DNA of 43,049 nt from an uncultured bacterium (GTDB taxonomy: Bacteria > Verrucomicrobiota > Verrucomicrobiia > Verrucomicrobiales > V1-33), in NCBI GenBank assembly GCA_903936775.1, contig CAIZWU010000006.1:1-43049 (forward strand), read 5' to 3'. The position numbers were made by a program, and so were the translations under genes. Below the pieces are notes generated by a model, which saw only the letters and a list, made by a program, of their open reading frames with translations, made no database searches and was not told the DNA's origin. Positions 35,607 to 43,049 of the stretch are shown here, piece after piece. How positions within the stretch are numbered: position 1 is the stretch's first letter; the number at the start of each line of letters is the position of its first letter.

Positions 35607-36197
35607 ATGGAACCAGTACCCGCCCTCAAACAGTTTTATCAGGAGAAAGTCGCTCCGCACCTCAAAGCCAAGCTTGGGGTTACCAACCTGCACCAAATTC
35701 CCCAGATTGAAAAAGTCGTGGTGAATTGCTCGGTAGGCAAGCAGGCCGACCGCAAGCAGGCCGTTGAAGATGCCCTCAATGACGTTCAGACCATCACTGG
35801 TCAGAAAGCCGTGATCACCAAATCTAAAAAGGCGATCTCCAATTTCAAACTCCGCGAAGGGGAGCCTCTCGGCGTGAAAGTCACTCTTCGTGGCCGCCTC
35901 ATGTGGGAATTCCTCGAGCGTCTCATGAAGATGGCTCTTCCTGTGGTACGCGATTTTCGTGGGGTCAGTCCCAAAGCCTTTGACGGCAAAGGGAACTATA
36001 CTCTCGGTATTACCGACCAATCGATCTTCCCCGAGATTGAAATTGATAAGATCAAACGCCAACTCGGCTTTGATATCTGCATCGTGACGACCGCCACTAC
36101 CGACGACGCTGGACGCGAACTCCTGCGTGCCCTCGGGATGCCGTTCCGCGACCACAAGCCTGCCGCTGTCTCCCAGAGCGAAGTGGCTGCTGCCTAA
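35607..36197 (+). CDS. rplE: 50S ribosomal protein L5
   Basis: A 196-residue 5S rRNA-binding protein of the central protuberance. 'IEKVVVNCSVGKQADRK' near residue 30, 'ITGQKAVITKSKKAISNFKLR' around 70-90 and 'NYTLGITDQSIFPEIEIDKI' near 130-150 are diagnostic. It is somewhat longer than E. coli L5 (179) through a C-terminal Ala/Val tail. The gene is followed directly by rpsH, with only 30 bp between, so rpsN (S14) is missing from its usual place. Confidence 0.98.
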   Translation: MEPVPALKQFYQEKVAPHLKAKLGVTNLHQIPQIEKVVVNCSVGKQADRKQAVEDALNDVQTITGQKAVITKSKKAISNFKLREGEPLGVKVTLRGRLMWEFLERLMKMALPVVRDFRGVSPKAFDGKGNYTLGITDQSIFPEIEIDKIKRQLGFDICIVTTATTDDAGRELLRALGMPFRDHKPAAVSQSEVAAA

Positions 36198-36227
36198 TTC
36201 TTTCCAACTTTCTATCTCCAAAATATC

Positions 36228-36626
36228 ATGGCCGTCCTCACCGACCCCATCTCTGACTTCCTCACCCGCTGGAAAAACGCCAGCCGCGCACGGAAAGAAG
36301 AGTTCACTGCTCCCTTCTCCCGCATTAAGGCGGAGATTGCCCGAATCCTTCAAGAAGAAGGTTACATCTGGTCCTACGAGGTCGTAACCGGAGAGGGACA
36401 CCCCCAAATCCGCGTTAAGACCAAGAGCACTGATGGCCGGGCTGTCCTGACCGACCTCAAGCGTATGTCCAGCCCCGGGATGCGCCAATATGTACCAGTC
36501 GAAGAAATTCCCAAGGTGCTCAACGGACTCGGAATCGCTATTCTCAGCACCTCCAAAGGCCTGATGACTGGCTCCCAGGCTAAAAAACAGCGTATCGGCG
36601 GAGAGCTTCTCGCAATCGTCTGGTAA
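36228..36626 (+). CDS. rpsH: 30S ribosomal protein S8
   Basis: A 132-residue primary 16S rRNA-binding protein of the platform. 'DPISDFLTRWKNASRARKEE', 'LKRMSSPGMRQYVPVEEIPK' and 'GIAILSTSKGLMTGSQAKKQ' match the family, ending in the typical 'IGGELLAIVW'. In E. coli S8 represses the spc operon by binding near rplE; no such site was identified here. Confidence 0.98.
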   Translation: MAVLTDPISDFLTRWKNASRARKEEFTAPFSRIKAEIARILQEEGYIWSYEVVTGEGHPQIRVKTKSTDGRAVLTDLKRMSSPGMRQYVPVEEIPKVLNGLGIAILSTSKGLMTGSQAKKQRIGGELLAIVW

Positions 36627-36654
36627 CCCTCCAACTCCTTAATTCTTCAAGCAT

Positions 36655-37191
36655 ATGTCCCGAGTTGGTAATAAATCTATTCCGCTTCCTGCCAAGGTAA
36701 CCATCGAGAACAAGGACGGCACCGTCTCTGTCTCCGGGCCCAAAGGCAAACTCAGCTACGTCCTTCCGTTGGGGATCAGCTTCTCCCAGGACGGCACCGA
36801 GCTTTCCGTAAAACGAGCCAGTGATGATCGCAAACTGCGTGCCCTGCACGGCACCAGCCAGCGTCTCATCAGCAACATGATCATCGGTGTCAACGATGGC
36901 TTCGTCCGCCAGTTGGAAATCCACGGCACCGGTTTCCGTGCTGCCGTCAAGGGTGACAAACTGGATCTTAGCCTTGGTTACAGCCACCCTTTGTTGCACC
37001 CGATCCCGGCTGACCTCACCGTCACGGTGACTGAGAACACCAAGATCAAAGTCGAGGGCATTGACAAACAACGCGTCGGCCAATTCGCCGCGGATGTCCG
37101 TTCCTATTACCCGCCCGAGCCTTATAAAGGCAAGGGAGTCCGCTACACCGGCGAACAAATCCGCCGCAAGGAAGGCAAGAAAGTGAAGTAA
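36655..37191 (+). CDS. rplF: 50S ribosomal protein L6
   Basis: A 178-residue protein with two related domains at the factor-binding side of the 50S subunit. 'MSRVGNKSIPLPAKVTIENK', 'VSGPKGKLSYVLP', 'GYSHPLLHPIPADLTVTV' and 'VGQFAADVRSYYPPEPYKGK', then 'GVRYTGEQIRRKEGKK', are hallmark strings. Length is standard. The leader before ATG has no Shine-Dalgarno motif. Confidence 0.98.
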   Translation: MSRVGNKSIPLPAKVTIENKDGTVSVSGPKGKLSYVLPLGISFSQDGTELSVKRASDDRKLRALHGTSQRLISNMIIGVNDGFVRQLEIHGTGFRAAVKGDKLDLSLGYSHPLLHPIPADLTVTVTENTKIKVEGIDKQRVGQFAADVRSYYPPEPYKGKGVRYTGEQIRRKEGKKVK

Positions 37192-37229
37192 TCCTTCACT
37201 TACTCCAACTTATACTCCATTTTAAACTC

Positions 37230-37583
37230 ATGAAGGTTAACCGCAAAGAAGCCCGGCGCCGTGTTCACACACGAATCCGCCGCAAAGTGTCCGGCACCGC
37301 GCAGCGCCCGCGCCTCGCCGTCCACTTCTCCAACAAGAACGTGTATGCCCAGCTGATTGACGATATCAGCGGTAAAACGATCGCCTCCGCCAGCACCAAG
37401 GACGAAGCCGTCAATAGCTCCAAAGCCAACGCCGACACCGCCCTCAAGGTCGGCCAGCTGATCGCCGAGCGGGCCAAGGCCATCTCCGTGGAAACCGTGG
37501 TCTTCGACCGTGGGGGTCACTTCTATCATGGCAAGGTCAAAGCCCTCGCCGACGCCGCCCGTGAAAGCGGTCTCAAATTCTAA
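37230..37583 (+). CDS. rplR: 50S ribosomal protein L18
   Basis: A 117-residue 5S rRNA-binding protein. 'RVHTRIRRKVSGTAQRPRLA', 'HFSNKNVYAQLIDD' and 'VVFDRGGHFYHGKVKALADA' with the terminal 'ARESGLKF' are diagnostic. It sits 38 bp after rplF and 11 bp before rpsE in normal order. Confidence 0.98.
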   Translation: MKVNRKEARRRVHTRIRRKVSGTAQRPRLAVHFSNKNVYAQLIDDISGKTIASASTKDEAVNSSKANADTALKVGQLIAERAKAISVETVVFDRGGHFYHGKVKALADAARESGLKF

Positions 37584-37594
37584 ATTCCTGACGC

Positions 37595-38119
37595 ATGGCA
37601 ACAGATACTGTTATTACTTCCGAGCACTCCGATTCCGGCAGCAAAGCCGAGATCACCGAAAAGGTGGTGTTCATCAACCGATGCGCCAAGGTCGTGAAGG
37701 GCGGACGTCGCTTCAGCTTCAGTGCCCTCGTGGTGGCTGGGGACCGTCAGGGCAAGGTCGGCTTCGGCTTCGGCAAGGCCAATGAGGTCTCCGACGCCAT
37801 CAAGAAGGCCAGTGAAGCCTCCCGCAAGGGTATGGTGTCGGTGTCCCTCCGTGACAACACCGTTCCTCACGTCGTTCTCGGCGAGTTCGGCGGTGGCAAG
37901 GTTCTCTTGAAACCCGCCAGCCCCGGGACGGGCATTATCGCCGGTGGCGCCGTCCGCGCCGTGGTGGAAGCTGCCGGTGTCCGCGACATCCTGGCCAAGA
38001 GCCTGGGCTCCAAAAACCCAGCCAACGTGGTGAAAGCCACGCTCAGCGCTCTGACTCAGATGCGCACCCGCGAGCAGTTCCTCAAAGCCCGCGGCAAGTT
38101 CAAAACCGAAAAGGCCTAA
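37595..38119 (+). CDS. rpsE: 30S ribosomal protein S5
   Basis: A 174-residue protein of the mRNA entry channel, linked to decoding accuracy. '[20 protein letters not shown]', '[20 protein letters not shown]' and '[20 protein letters not shown]' are unmistakable. The gene is followed by 65 bp and then rplO, so rpmD (L30) is not encoded between them. A small CCGGC/GCCGG hairpin (38146-38160) lies in that gap. Confidence 0.98.
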   Translation: MATDTVITSEHSDSGSKAEITEKVVFINRCAKVVKGGRRFSFSALVVAGDRQGKVGFGFGKANEVSDAIKKASEASRKGMVSVSLRDNTVPHVVLGEFGGGKVLLKPASPGTGIIAGGAVRAVVEAAGVRDILAKSLGSKNPANVVKATLSALTQMRTREQFLKARGKFKTEKA

Positions 38120-38184
38120 TGCGCCCGGACGGCCAGTCCTCCCTGCCGGCCCTGCGCCGGTTCACTCTCTAAAATTCCTGCATT

Positions 38185-38646
38185 ATGCGTCTCGATACTC
38201 TCTCCCCCAATCCGGGTGCCAAGCACCGGATCAAACGCCTTGGTTGTGGCGAAAGCTCCGGCCACGGCAAGACCTCCGGCAAGGGCCACAAAGGTCAAAA
38301 AGCCCGTGCCGGTGGCACTGTCCGCCACGGCTTCGAAGGTGGCCAGATGCCGATTTATCGTCGACTCCCCAAGAAGGGTTTCAACAATGCTGCCTTTTGT
38401 TACAATTGGGCCAGCATCAACGTCAGCACCCTTGATGAAGTCTTTGAAGATGGTGATGAAATCAATGAAGTCACTCTTCGCGATGCCAAGCTTGTCAAAG
38501 GCCGCTGGGATGGCGTAAAGATCCTCGGCTTTGGCGAGATCACCAAAAAGCTGACGGTTAACGTTGACCGGATCAGTGCTTCCGCCCGTGAAAAGATTGA
38601 AAAGGCTGGGGGCACCGTGACCTCCCGCGGGCCCGCCGCGGAATAA
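38185..38646 (+). CDS. rplO: 50S ribosomal protein L15
   Basis: A 153-residue late-assembly protein reaching into the 23S core. 'MRLDTLSPNPGAKHRIKRLG', 'GHGKTSGKGHKGQKARAGG', 'FEGGQMPIYRRLPKKGFNN' and the C-terminal 'SAREKIEKAGGTVTSRGPAA' identify it. It is the last ribosomal protein gene before secY and is followed by a strong hairpin. Confidence 0.98.
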   Translation: MRLDTLSPNPGAKHRIKRLGCGESSGHGKTSGKGHKGQKARAGGTVRHGFEGGQMPIYRRLPKKGFNNAAFCYNWASINVSTLDEVFEDGDEINEVTLRDAKLVKGRWDGVKILGFGEITKKLTVNVDRISASAREKIEKAGGTVTSRGPAAE

Positions 38647-38662
38647 ATCATAAGAATCCTCC

Positions 38663-38697
38663 GGAGCGGGCGCAACCTCAGTTGCGCCCGCTTTGTT
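38663..38697 (+). terminator. Hairpin between rplO and secY, candidate attenuator or terminator
   Basis: A perfect 12 bp GC-rich stem (38665-38676 with 38681-38692; AGCGGGCGCAAC / GTTGCGCCCGCT) plus two G-T pairs closes a CTCA loop, 17 bp after the rplO stop. It is followed by TTTGTTA, a weak U-tract. It could partly end ribosomal transcription before secY-map or protect the 3' end of the upstream mRNA. Confidence 0.65.
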
Positions 38698-38747
38698 ACG
38701 CTCCCACTCTTCGGCCGCTCCGGCCTCCTCACCGCTCCCTGACTCTC

Positions 38748-40250
38748 ATGATTTCCGCCTTCCGTAATATTTTCAAAATCCCGGAACTCCGTTCCCGCAT
38801 TCTGTTCACGTTCGCCATGCTGGCGGTGGTTCGCATTGGCGCCGCCATTACCCTGCCCGGCGTAGATCCCACAGTCGTCCAAGGCTACTTGGACAAAGCT
38901 TCTTCGGCGGATACGAATGCGGTGGCGACCCTGATCAACGCCTTCAGCGGGGGTGCCATCGGTGCCTGCGCTGTGTTCGGTTTGGGCATCATGCCTTACA
39001 TCAGTGCCTCTATTATGGTTCAATTGCTTACTGCAGTAGTGCCCCGTCTGAGCAAGATTTCCCGAGAAACCGGTGGCCGCCAAAAAATTACCCAGTACAC
39101 CCGCTACCTCACTATTTTCCTTTGTCTCGTACAGGGATATCTGCTTGCCAAAGGATTGGTTTCTCCAGCAAGCAATCCGCTCCTGCAGGGGATGGATGAT
39201 TACCTAAAACAGGGTGGTTATCAATTGGTCGCCAATCCGGGGCTCGGATTTTACTTCATGGCAGTTACCGTGATGACGGCAGGTTGCCTCTTTTTGATGT
39301 GGCTCGGTGAACAAATCACCGAACGGGGTATTGGAAACGGTACTTCCCTGATCATTTGCGTCAACATTCTATCGGCACTGCCCAATGCCTTGGTCGGCAC
39401 CTTCACTACCTACATACAGCCCGGAGATCCTCTGAAGGCCGCTCTCTTTGTGGGCCTCCTCCTCCTGTTCTTCCTGTCTATTGCTTCGATCATTGTTTTG
39501 ACACAAGCCGTCCGGAAAATCGCGGTGAACTATGCCAAGCGTATGGTGGGCCGGAAAGTGATGGGGGGGCAATCCACCCACTTGCCGATCAAACTGAATT
39601 ATTCAGGCGTGATGCCGATCATTTTTGCCTCGGCAATCATTTCTTTCCCTGCATTGATTCTGCAGTGGATCTTCCCCACCTCGGAATGGGTCAATAGTTT
39701 CTACCGCCTGATGAATGAGCAGGGACCGCTGCATTGGGGCATTTACTGCGTGCTGATCTTCTTTTTTGCCTACTTCTGGGTGGCGACGATGTTCCAACCG
39801 ACTCAGATCTCTGAGGATTTGAAATCCAATGGGGGGTATATTCCAGGCATCCGTCCGGGGAAACCGACCGCTGATTTTCTTGATTATACGATGAGCCGAC
39901 TGACCTTCGCCGGGGCCATCTTCCTTTCTCTGGTGGCTATTGTGCCACAAACGATGACGTACTATTGGAAAGTCGCCTCCAGCACGGCTCAGTTCTTTGG
40001 AGGGACCAGTATTCTGATTATTGTGGGGGTTCTCCTCGACGTGATGCGTCAGGTGGAAACCCACCTGATCCAGCAAAACTATGACGGGTTCCTCAAACGC
40101 GGACGGTTGAAGAGTCGCTATGATGGTGATGGCACCTCCCGGGAAGGGCAGCTTGCCGAAGCCTCGAAGATGGTATGGTTGTGGGTCATTCTTGGGCTTC
40201 TGATCATCGCCGGGGTCAGTACCATGATTTATCGCAAATCTGTCGGATAA
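38748..40250 (+). CDS. secY: Protein translocase subunit SecY
   Basis: A 500-residue core channel of the Sec translocon. ATG 38748 gives the family start 'MISAFRNIFKIPELRSRI'; the frame is open 22 codons upstream but that part lies over the hairpin and is not SecY-like. Ten membrane spans can be followed, with plug-region 'LINAFSGGAIGACAVFGLGI', 'MPYISASIMVQLL', the cytoplasmic loop 'KRMVGRKVMGGQSTHLPIKL' and 'GYIPGIRPGKPTADFLDY'. It is longer than E. coli SecY (443), mainly in the loop after spans 3-4 and the C-terminal tail. It partners with SecE/SecG encoded elsewhere. Confidence 0.97.
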   Translation: MISAFRNIFKIPELRSRILFTFAMLAVVRIGAAITLPGVDPTVVQGYLDKASSADTNAVATLINAFSGGAIGACAVFGLGIMPYISASIMVQLLTAVVPRLSKISRETGGRQKITQYTRYLTIFLCLVQGYLLAKGLVSPASNPLLQGMDDYLKQGGYQLVANPGLGFYFMAVTVMTAGCLFLMWLGEQITERGIGNGTSLIICVNILSALPNALVGTFTTYIQPGDPLKAALFVGLLLLFFLSIASIIVLTQAVRKIAVNYAKRMVGRKVMGGQSTHLPIKLNYSGVMPIIFASAIISFPALILQWIFPTSEWVNSFYRLMNEQGPLHWGIYCVLIFFFAYFWVATMFQPTQISEDLKSNGGYIPGIRPGKPTADFLDYTMSRLTFAGAIFLSLVAIVPQTMTYYWKVASSTAQFFGGTSILIIVGVLLDVMRQVETHLIQQNYDGFLKRGRLKSRYDGDGTSREGQLAEASKMVWLWVILGLLIIAGVSTMIYRKSVG

Positions 40251-40259
40251 ATCAGTTAC

Positions 40260-41057
40260 ATGAAGCGGAGCAATGGACAAACCGGGATCGCTCTACGCCA
40301 AGGCGCGGAGATCGACGGACTCAGGGAGGCTGGACACACGGCCGCCAAAGTGCTCCGCCAAACCGTTGCCTTGGTCCGTTCCGGCATCAGCACGGGAGAG
40401 ATTGATGCTGCTGCGGCGCAGTTTATGGCCGATGCCGGCTGCCGGAGTGCCTTTCTCAACTATAAAGGCTATCCGGGTCAAATCTGCATTTCCTTGAACG
40501 AAGAAGTCGTTCATGGCATTGGCCGGGCGAGGCGGATCATTCAAAACGGTGACATCGTTAAAATTGATGTCGGCGTTGTCAAAAATGGCTGGATCGGTGA
40601 CAATGCGACCAGCGTCCCGGTGGGCGCCATTCCCCCGGAGGTTCATCAGCTACTGAGGGCGACTGAAGAGTCGCTGCATACCGCCATCAGCTTGGCACAG
40701 CCAGGTGAAATGCTGCGCAAAGTTTGTGGAAGTGTGGAAGCATTGGTGCAGCGTTTCGGTTTTACCGTGGTGAAACAGTTTGTGGGCCACGGATTGGGCC
40801 GCAAGCTGCATGAAAAACCGGAAGTCCCCAATTACGATTCCGGGCGAATCAAAACACGGTTGGAGCCTGGTATGGTCATCGCCATCGAACCGATGGTGAA
40901 TATGGGCACTTCCGAAGTGGATGTCCTTGCTGACCGCTGGACGGCCGTAACGAGGGATGGCAAACCCAGCTCGCACTTTGAGCACACCATTCTAATCACC
41001 GCCGACGGACCGGAAATCCTGACGCCACGGGAACGTCTGACGCTTCCTATGGCCTGA
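40260..41057 (+). CDS. map: Type I methionine aminopeptidase
   Basis: A 265-residue metalloenzyme that removes N-terminal methionine from new proteins. The five metal ligands are D103, D114, H177, E210 and E241; H85 and H184 provide the catalytic and substrate-binding histidines. Motifs: 'KIDVGVVKNGWIGDNA', 'FVGHGLGRKLHEKPEVPNY', 'GMVIAIEPMVN' and 'SSHFEHTIL'. It starts 9 bp after secY, and adk, often between the two, is absent. It is the last gene of the cluster; infA, rpmJ, rpsM, rpsK and rpoA do not follow. Confidence 0.97.
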   Translation: MKRSNGQTGIALRQGAEIDGLREAGHTAAKVLRQTVALVRSGISTGEIDAAAAQFMADAGCRSAFLNYKGYPGQICISLNEEVVHGIGRARRIIQNGDIVKIDVGVVKNGWIGDNATSVPVGAIPPEVHQLLRATEESLHTAISLAQPGEMLRKVCGSVEALVQRFGFTVVKQFVGHGLGRKLHEKPEVPNYDSGRIKTRLEPGMVIAIEPMVNMGTSEVDVLADRWTAVTRDGKPSSHFEHTILITADGPEILTPRERLTLPMA

Positions 41058-41100
41058 ACTACGAGGTGCTGTGTGGCCCATGGCGCGCCGCAGAGGAAGA

Positions 41101-41898
41101 TCACCCTTCCGGCAGGTGTTGCAGACAGTATTCCTCACCATCCGCGGAGATGCGGAATTCCAGCGTTGGATCGGTCACCTCTGTGCGGCCGCACGTCCTG
41201 CAGAGGTGAAAAGCGGCATCTGGGGGCAGTTTGCCTGATTCATACGTCGCCCGTCGGGCGGAGACTCGCACCCCATGCCGCCACCGGCGCCAAGCAATGG
41301 GAAGGCCAAAACAGGCGTAAGGAACGAAGGCCAGCAACAGAGGGAGCCGCATGGGCGGAACCGCAAAAAATTCAAAGAGCAGGCCGGCACCCGTCAACAG
41401 CGCCAACCACTTCACCTTCACCGGCAGGATGAAAAAAATGAGGAAAGTGTAGTTGGGCACGACGGTGGCGAAGGCAAGAAAGAGGCTGGAATACAACAAC
41501 GTGCTGGCCTGCAGCCCCACTGCTGCTCCCAACGGCCCAGCCAGCAGCACTCCGGCCCAGAGGCAGGCCACAGAACTGAAATAATACAGGTTGAGCCGGA
41601 ATTTGCCCCATTCGGCCTCCAGTTGATCACCGATCAAAAGCAGGATCATCACCGCGAAAAGGATCCAGATCAGGCTCAGGGTATTCGGGATAAAGCAAAA
41701 AGTGAAGAACCGCCAAACCTCCCACTCCGTCCATGCGGCAGGAGTCAGCATCAGCAGGCTTTCAAATCCTGGCTTGGCGTAAATCAGCAGGAAGCAAATG
41801 ACCTGAAAACTGGCGATGACACGAAGGAGGCCGGGGATGGCGAGGCTGTCAAAACGGCGCTCCATGCGGTCGAGCAGGGTGGGGGAAGGCATATTCAA
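41101..41898 (-). CDS. Rhomboid-fold membrane protein lacking the protease motif
   Basis: A 265-residue protein with about five to six hydrophobic spans. Segments such as 'WRFFTFCFIPNTLSLIWILF', 'DQLEAEWGKFRLNLYYFSSV' and 'LYSSLFLAFATVVPNYTFLI', then 'FFILPVKVKWLALL', match rhomboid-like proteins found widely in bacteria. Where an active rhomboid has GxSG in span 4 this protein reads 'LLYSSLFLAFA', and no catalytic histidine in span 6 is seen, so it is probably a pseudoprotease. A soluble C-terminal tail has a possible zinc site (C-x-x-C in 'HLCRTCGRTEV', then 'EYCLQHLPEG'). It converges with map, with 43 bp between stops, and lies downstream of the CPBP gene on the same strand. Confidence 0.75.
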   Translation of the reverse strand: MNMPSPTLLDRMERRFDSLAIPGLLRVIASFQVICFLLIYAKPGFESLLMLTPAAWTEWEVWRFFTFCFIPNTLSLIWILFAVMILLLIGDQLEAEWGKFRLNLYYFSSVACLWAGVLLAGPLGAAVGLQASTLLYSSLFLAFATVVPNYTFLIFFILPVKVKWLALLTGAGLLFEFFAVPPMRLPLLLAFVPYACFGLPIAWRRWRHGVRVSARRATYESGKLPPDAAFHLCRTCGRTEVTDPTLEFRISADGEEYCLQHLPEG

Positions 41899-42028
41899 AA
41901 CACGAAGGGGAAAAACTGGAGGAATAGAAGCCCGAAAAGGGCAGGAAGATCAAATCAAGAAGTGCGTGGTATGGGAAACTGAGCCAATGCCTCGCCCCTG
42001 GAAAAACGCGGGCCAGACCATCAAGGGT

Positions 42029-42826
42029 TCACCAGAAGCCCCACTGCTGCGTCTGCATGACGTAGCAGCCCAACAACAGGTTCGAAGTGGCGTGGACGAT
42101 GATGCAGGCGGTCAGGCTCTTGGTCCGAACCAGCACCCAACTAATTAGGAGCGCCCAAATGATGGCTCCGAGCCAGTCGGCGGGTTGATGTGCCATGGCG
42201 AACAGTGGCACTGTGGCAGCCAGGGCGCGGGCGCTCCATTGGCCGATGGGGGCAAGCCAGAAATCCCGATAAGGATCAGCGATGGTGCGCCAGAGAAAAC
42301 TCCTCCAAAATAACTCCTCCAGGACCGGCACCGCGAGGGTCATCCGCACAAAGCGCATGAATACGATGCCGCAAAAGACCACTGGTTGATCCTGCCAGAT
42401 CGTTGGATTGAACCCCTCGCCTCCGCGCGATTCGAGCCCCAGCCACTTCCATTTCCACCAGGAAGGCGCGGCCCACGCGGTCACATTCCACCGGTCATGC
42501 AGCACGGAGGGCAGAATCCATAAGGCAATCCCGACCGCTCCCACCATGATGGCGAGGAGGGCGGTGGACGGTTTGATCCGGTGAATGGGGTAGGCTGGCC
42601 ACCACCACGCGATCAGGGCAAGGCACGTCAGGGTCTGCAGCGGATAAATCCACTGGTCCGCGTGAGTCAGATACCATGGGGTGCCCGGCGGATATTGCCC
42701 GGATTCCTTGAATAATCCTTTTAGGGCCAAAAACCCCATGAACACGAGGAACGGCGCCGTGTGCGTCACGGTCGGCGGGGGAAGTTTCCGGCTTTTTGCG
42801 GGGGTGGCAGGAGAATCAGAACTCAC
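42029..42826 (-). CDS. CPBP-family (CAAX-like) intramembrane metalloprotease
   Basis: A 265-residue protein with about seven hydrophobic segments. The three ABI/CPBP motifs are complete: E170-E171-x3-R175 in 'PVLEELFWRSFLWR', H213 in 'LFAMAHQPADWLGA' and H245-x3-N249 in 'IIVHATSNLLLG'. These bind the catalytic metal in Rce1-like proteases. The N-terminal layout, with 'WYLTHADQWIYPLQTLTCLA' and 'AWWWPAYPI', resembles the CAAX prenyl protease-related group that co-occurs with exosortase/PEP-CTERM systems, a resemblance recalled rather than searched. No exosortase gene is in the window. Substrate is unknown; it could process sorted or lipid-modified envelope proteins. The rhomboid-like gene follows 130 bp downstream and may be co-transcribed. 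Confidence 0.85.
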   Translation of the reverse strand: MSSDSPATPAKSRKLPPPTVTHTAPFLVFMGFLALKGLFKESGQYPPGTPWYLTHADQWIYPLQTLTCLALIAWWWPAYPIHRIKPSTALLAIMVGAVGIALWILPSVLHDRWNVTAWAAPSWWKWKWLGLESRGGEGFNPTIWQDQPVVFCGIVFMRFVRMTLAVPVLEELFWRSFLWRTIADPYRDFWLAPIGQWSARALAATVPLFAMAHQPADWLGAIIWALLISWVLVRTKSLTACIIVHATSNLLLGCYVMQTQQWGFW

Positions 42827-43049
42827 GTCCGCTCCTTAACCCGCCCGCACCGGATGTCATCCCGGAATGTGACAGGTGCAGGAAGGATTATTCTACATTT
42901 CCCGGCACTGGTGCCGAGCAAGCCCCCGGCTGTCTCCGAAAAGTTTTTCAGCGCATGGATGTATCAGGAAGTTTGCTTTTTTTAGAAAAAGATGGTTATA
43001 CAGAAGGCGCCTCATTTCGCTTGGTTGTATGTTGCCAAATTTCTGATTC
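42827..43049. other. Gene-free right end of the window
   Basis: This stretch is noticeably AT-richer after 42935 and holds no supported gene. A short hairpin CGGCAC/GTGCCG with a 2-base spacer lies at 42903-42916. It should contain the promoter of the leftward CPBP gene, but no clear hexamers were found. Confidence 0.5.

Noticed and set aside
34854..36488. 544-codon frame on the minus strand
   Set aside because: Antisense across rplN, rplX, rplE and part of rpsH; these four genes explain the region.
1..43049. CRISPR arrays, tRNA, rRNA, prophage or transposase genes
   Set aside because: No regularly spaced repeats, cloverleaf candidates, rRNA signatures, phage structural genes or transposase motifs were seen; the only mobile-element trace is the 129 bp repeat at 2418-2546.

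Overview
The window looks like a chromosomal segment of a Verrucomicrobiota bacterium (Verrucomicrobiales/Akkermansiaceae-like; the phylum call is an inference). Supporting signs are the paired PSCyt/PSD1 cytochrome-domain protein and Tat-exported DUF1501 protein, a TTRWT-type ECF sigma factor next to a zinc-ribbon Ser/Thr kinase fused to many membrane spans, a CPBP protease resembling the PEP-CTERM-associated CAAX-like family, and ribosomal genes that almost all lack Shine-Dalgarno sequences. DNA is GC-rich throughout.

Region 1 (1-9.1 kb) is a signalling and secretion block. It opens with the 3' end of a two-repeat protein, then an ECF sigma factor and a 1633-residue kinase/membrane/signal-peptidase-fold fusion. 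A second ECF sigma factor follows, with a tiny single-span membrane protein, an intact type I signal peptidase, and two small genes of unknown function. The kinase gene carries a 129 bp double-hairpin inverted repeat (REPIN/MITE-like) translated in frame inside its activation loop.

Region 2 (9.1-22.4 kb) is accessory and metabolic. It holds a frameshifted beta-lactamase-fold hydrolase remnant, a PQQ-propeller protein divergent from cobalamin-dependent methionine synthase (with a 28 bp palindrome in front of metH), the PSCyt/DUF1501 pair, about 650 bp of gene debris, a HIT protein and a GTB-type glycosyltransferase.

Region 3 (22.5-41.1 kb) is the translation block. A stand-alone EF-G paralogue points left with its own terminator. 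The fused str-S10-spc operon points right from a TTGCGA-N16-TATAAT promoter: rpsL rpsG fusA rpsJ rplC rplD rplW rplB rpsS [secreted coiled-coil protein] rplV rpsC rplP rpmC rpsQ rplN rplX rplE rpsH rplF rplR rpsE rplO (hairpin) secY map. Genes often found in such clusters (tuf, rpsN, rpmD, adk) are absent, and nothing from the alpha operon follows map. The unusual item is the exported protein gene packed between rpsS and rplV.

Region 4 (41.1-43.0 kb) holds two leftward membrane-protein genes, a rhomboid-fold protein without the catalytic serine motif and a CPBP intramembrane protease, then a short AT-richer tail with no gene.

No rRNA, tRNA, CRISPR, phage or transposase gene was seen. All family calls come from motif reading; no database search was possible.
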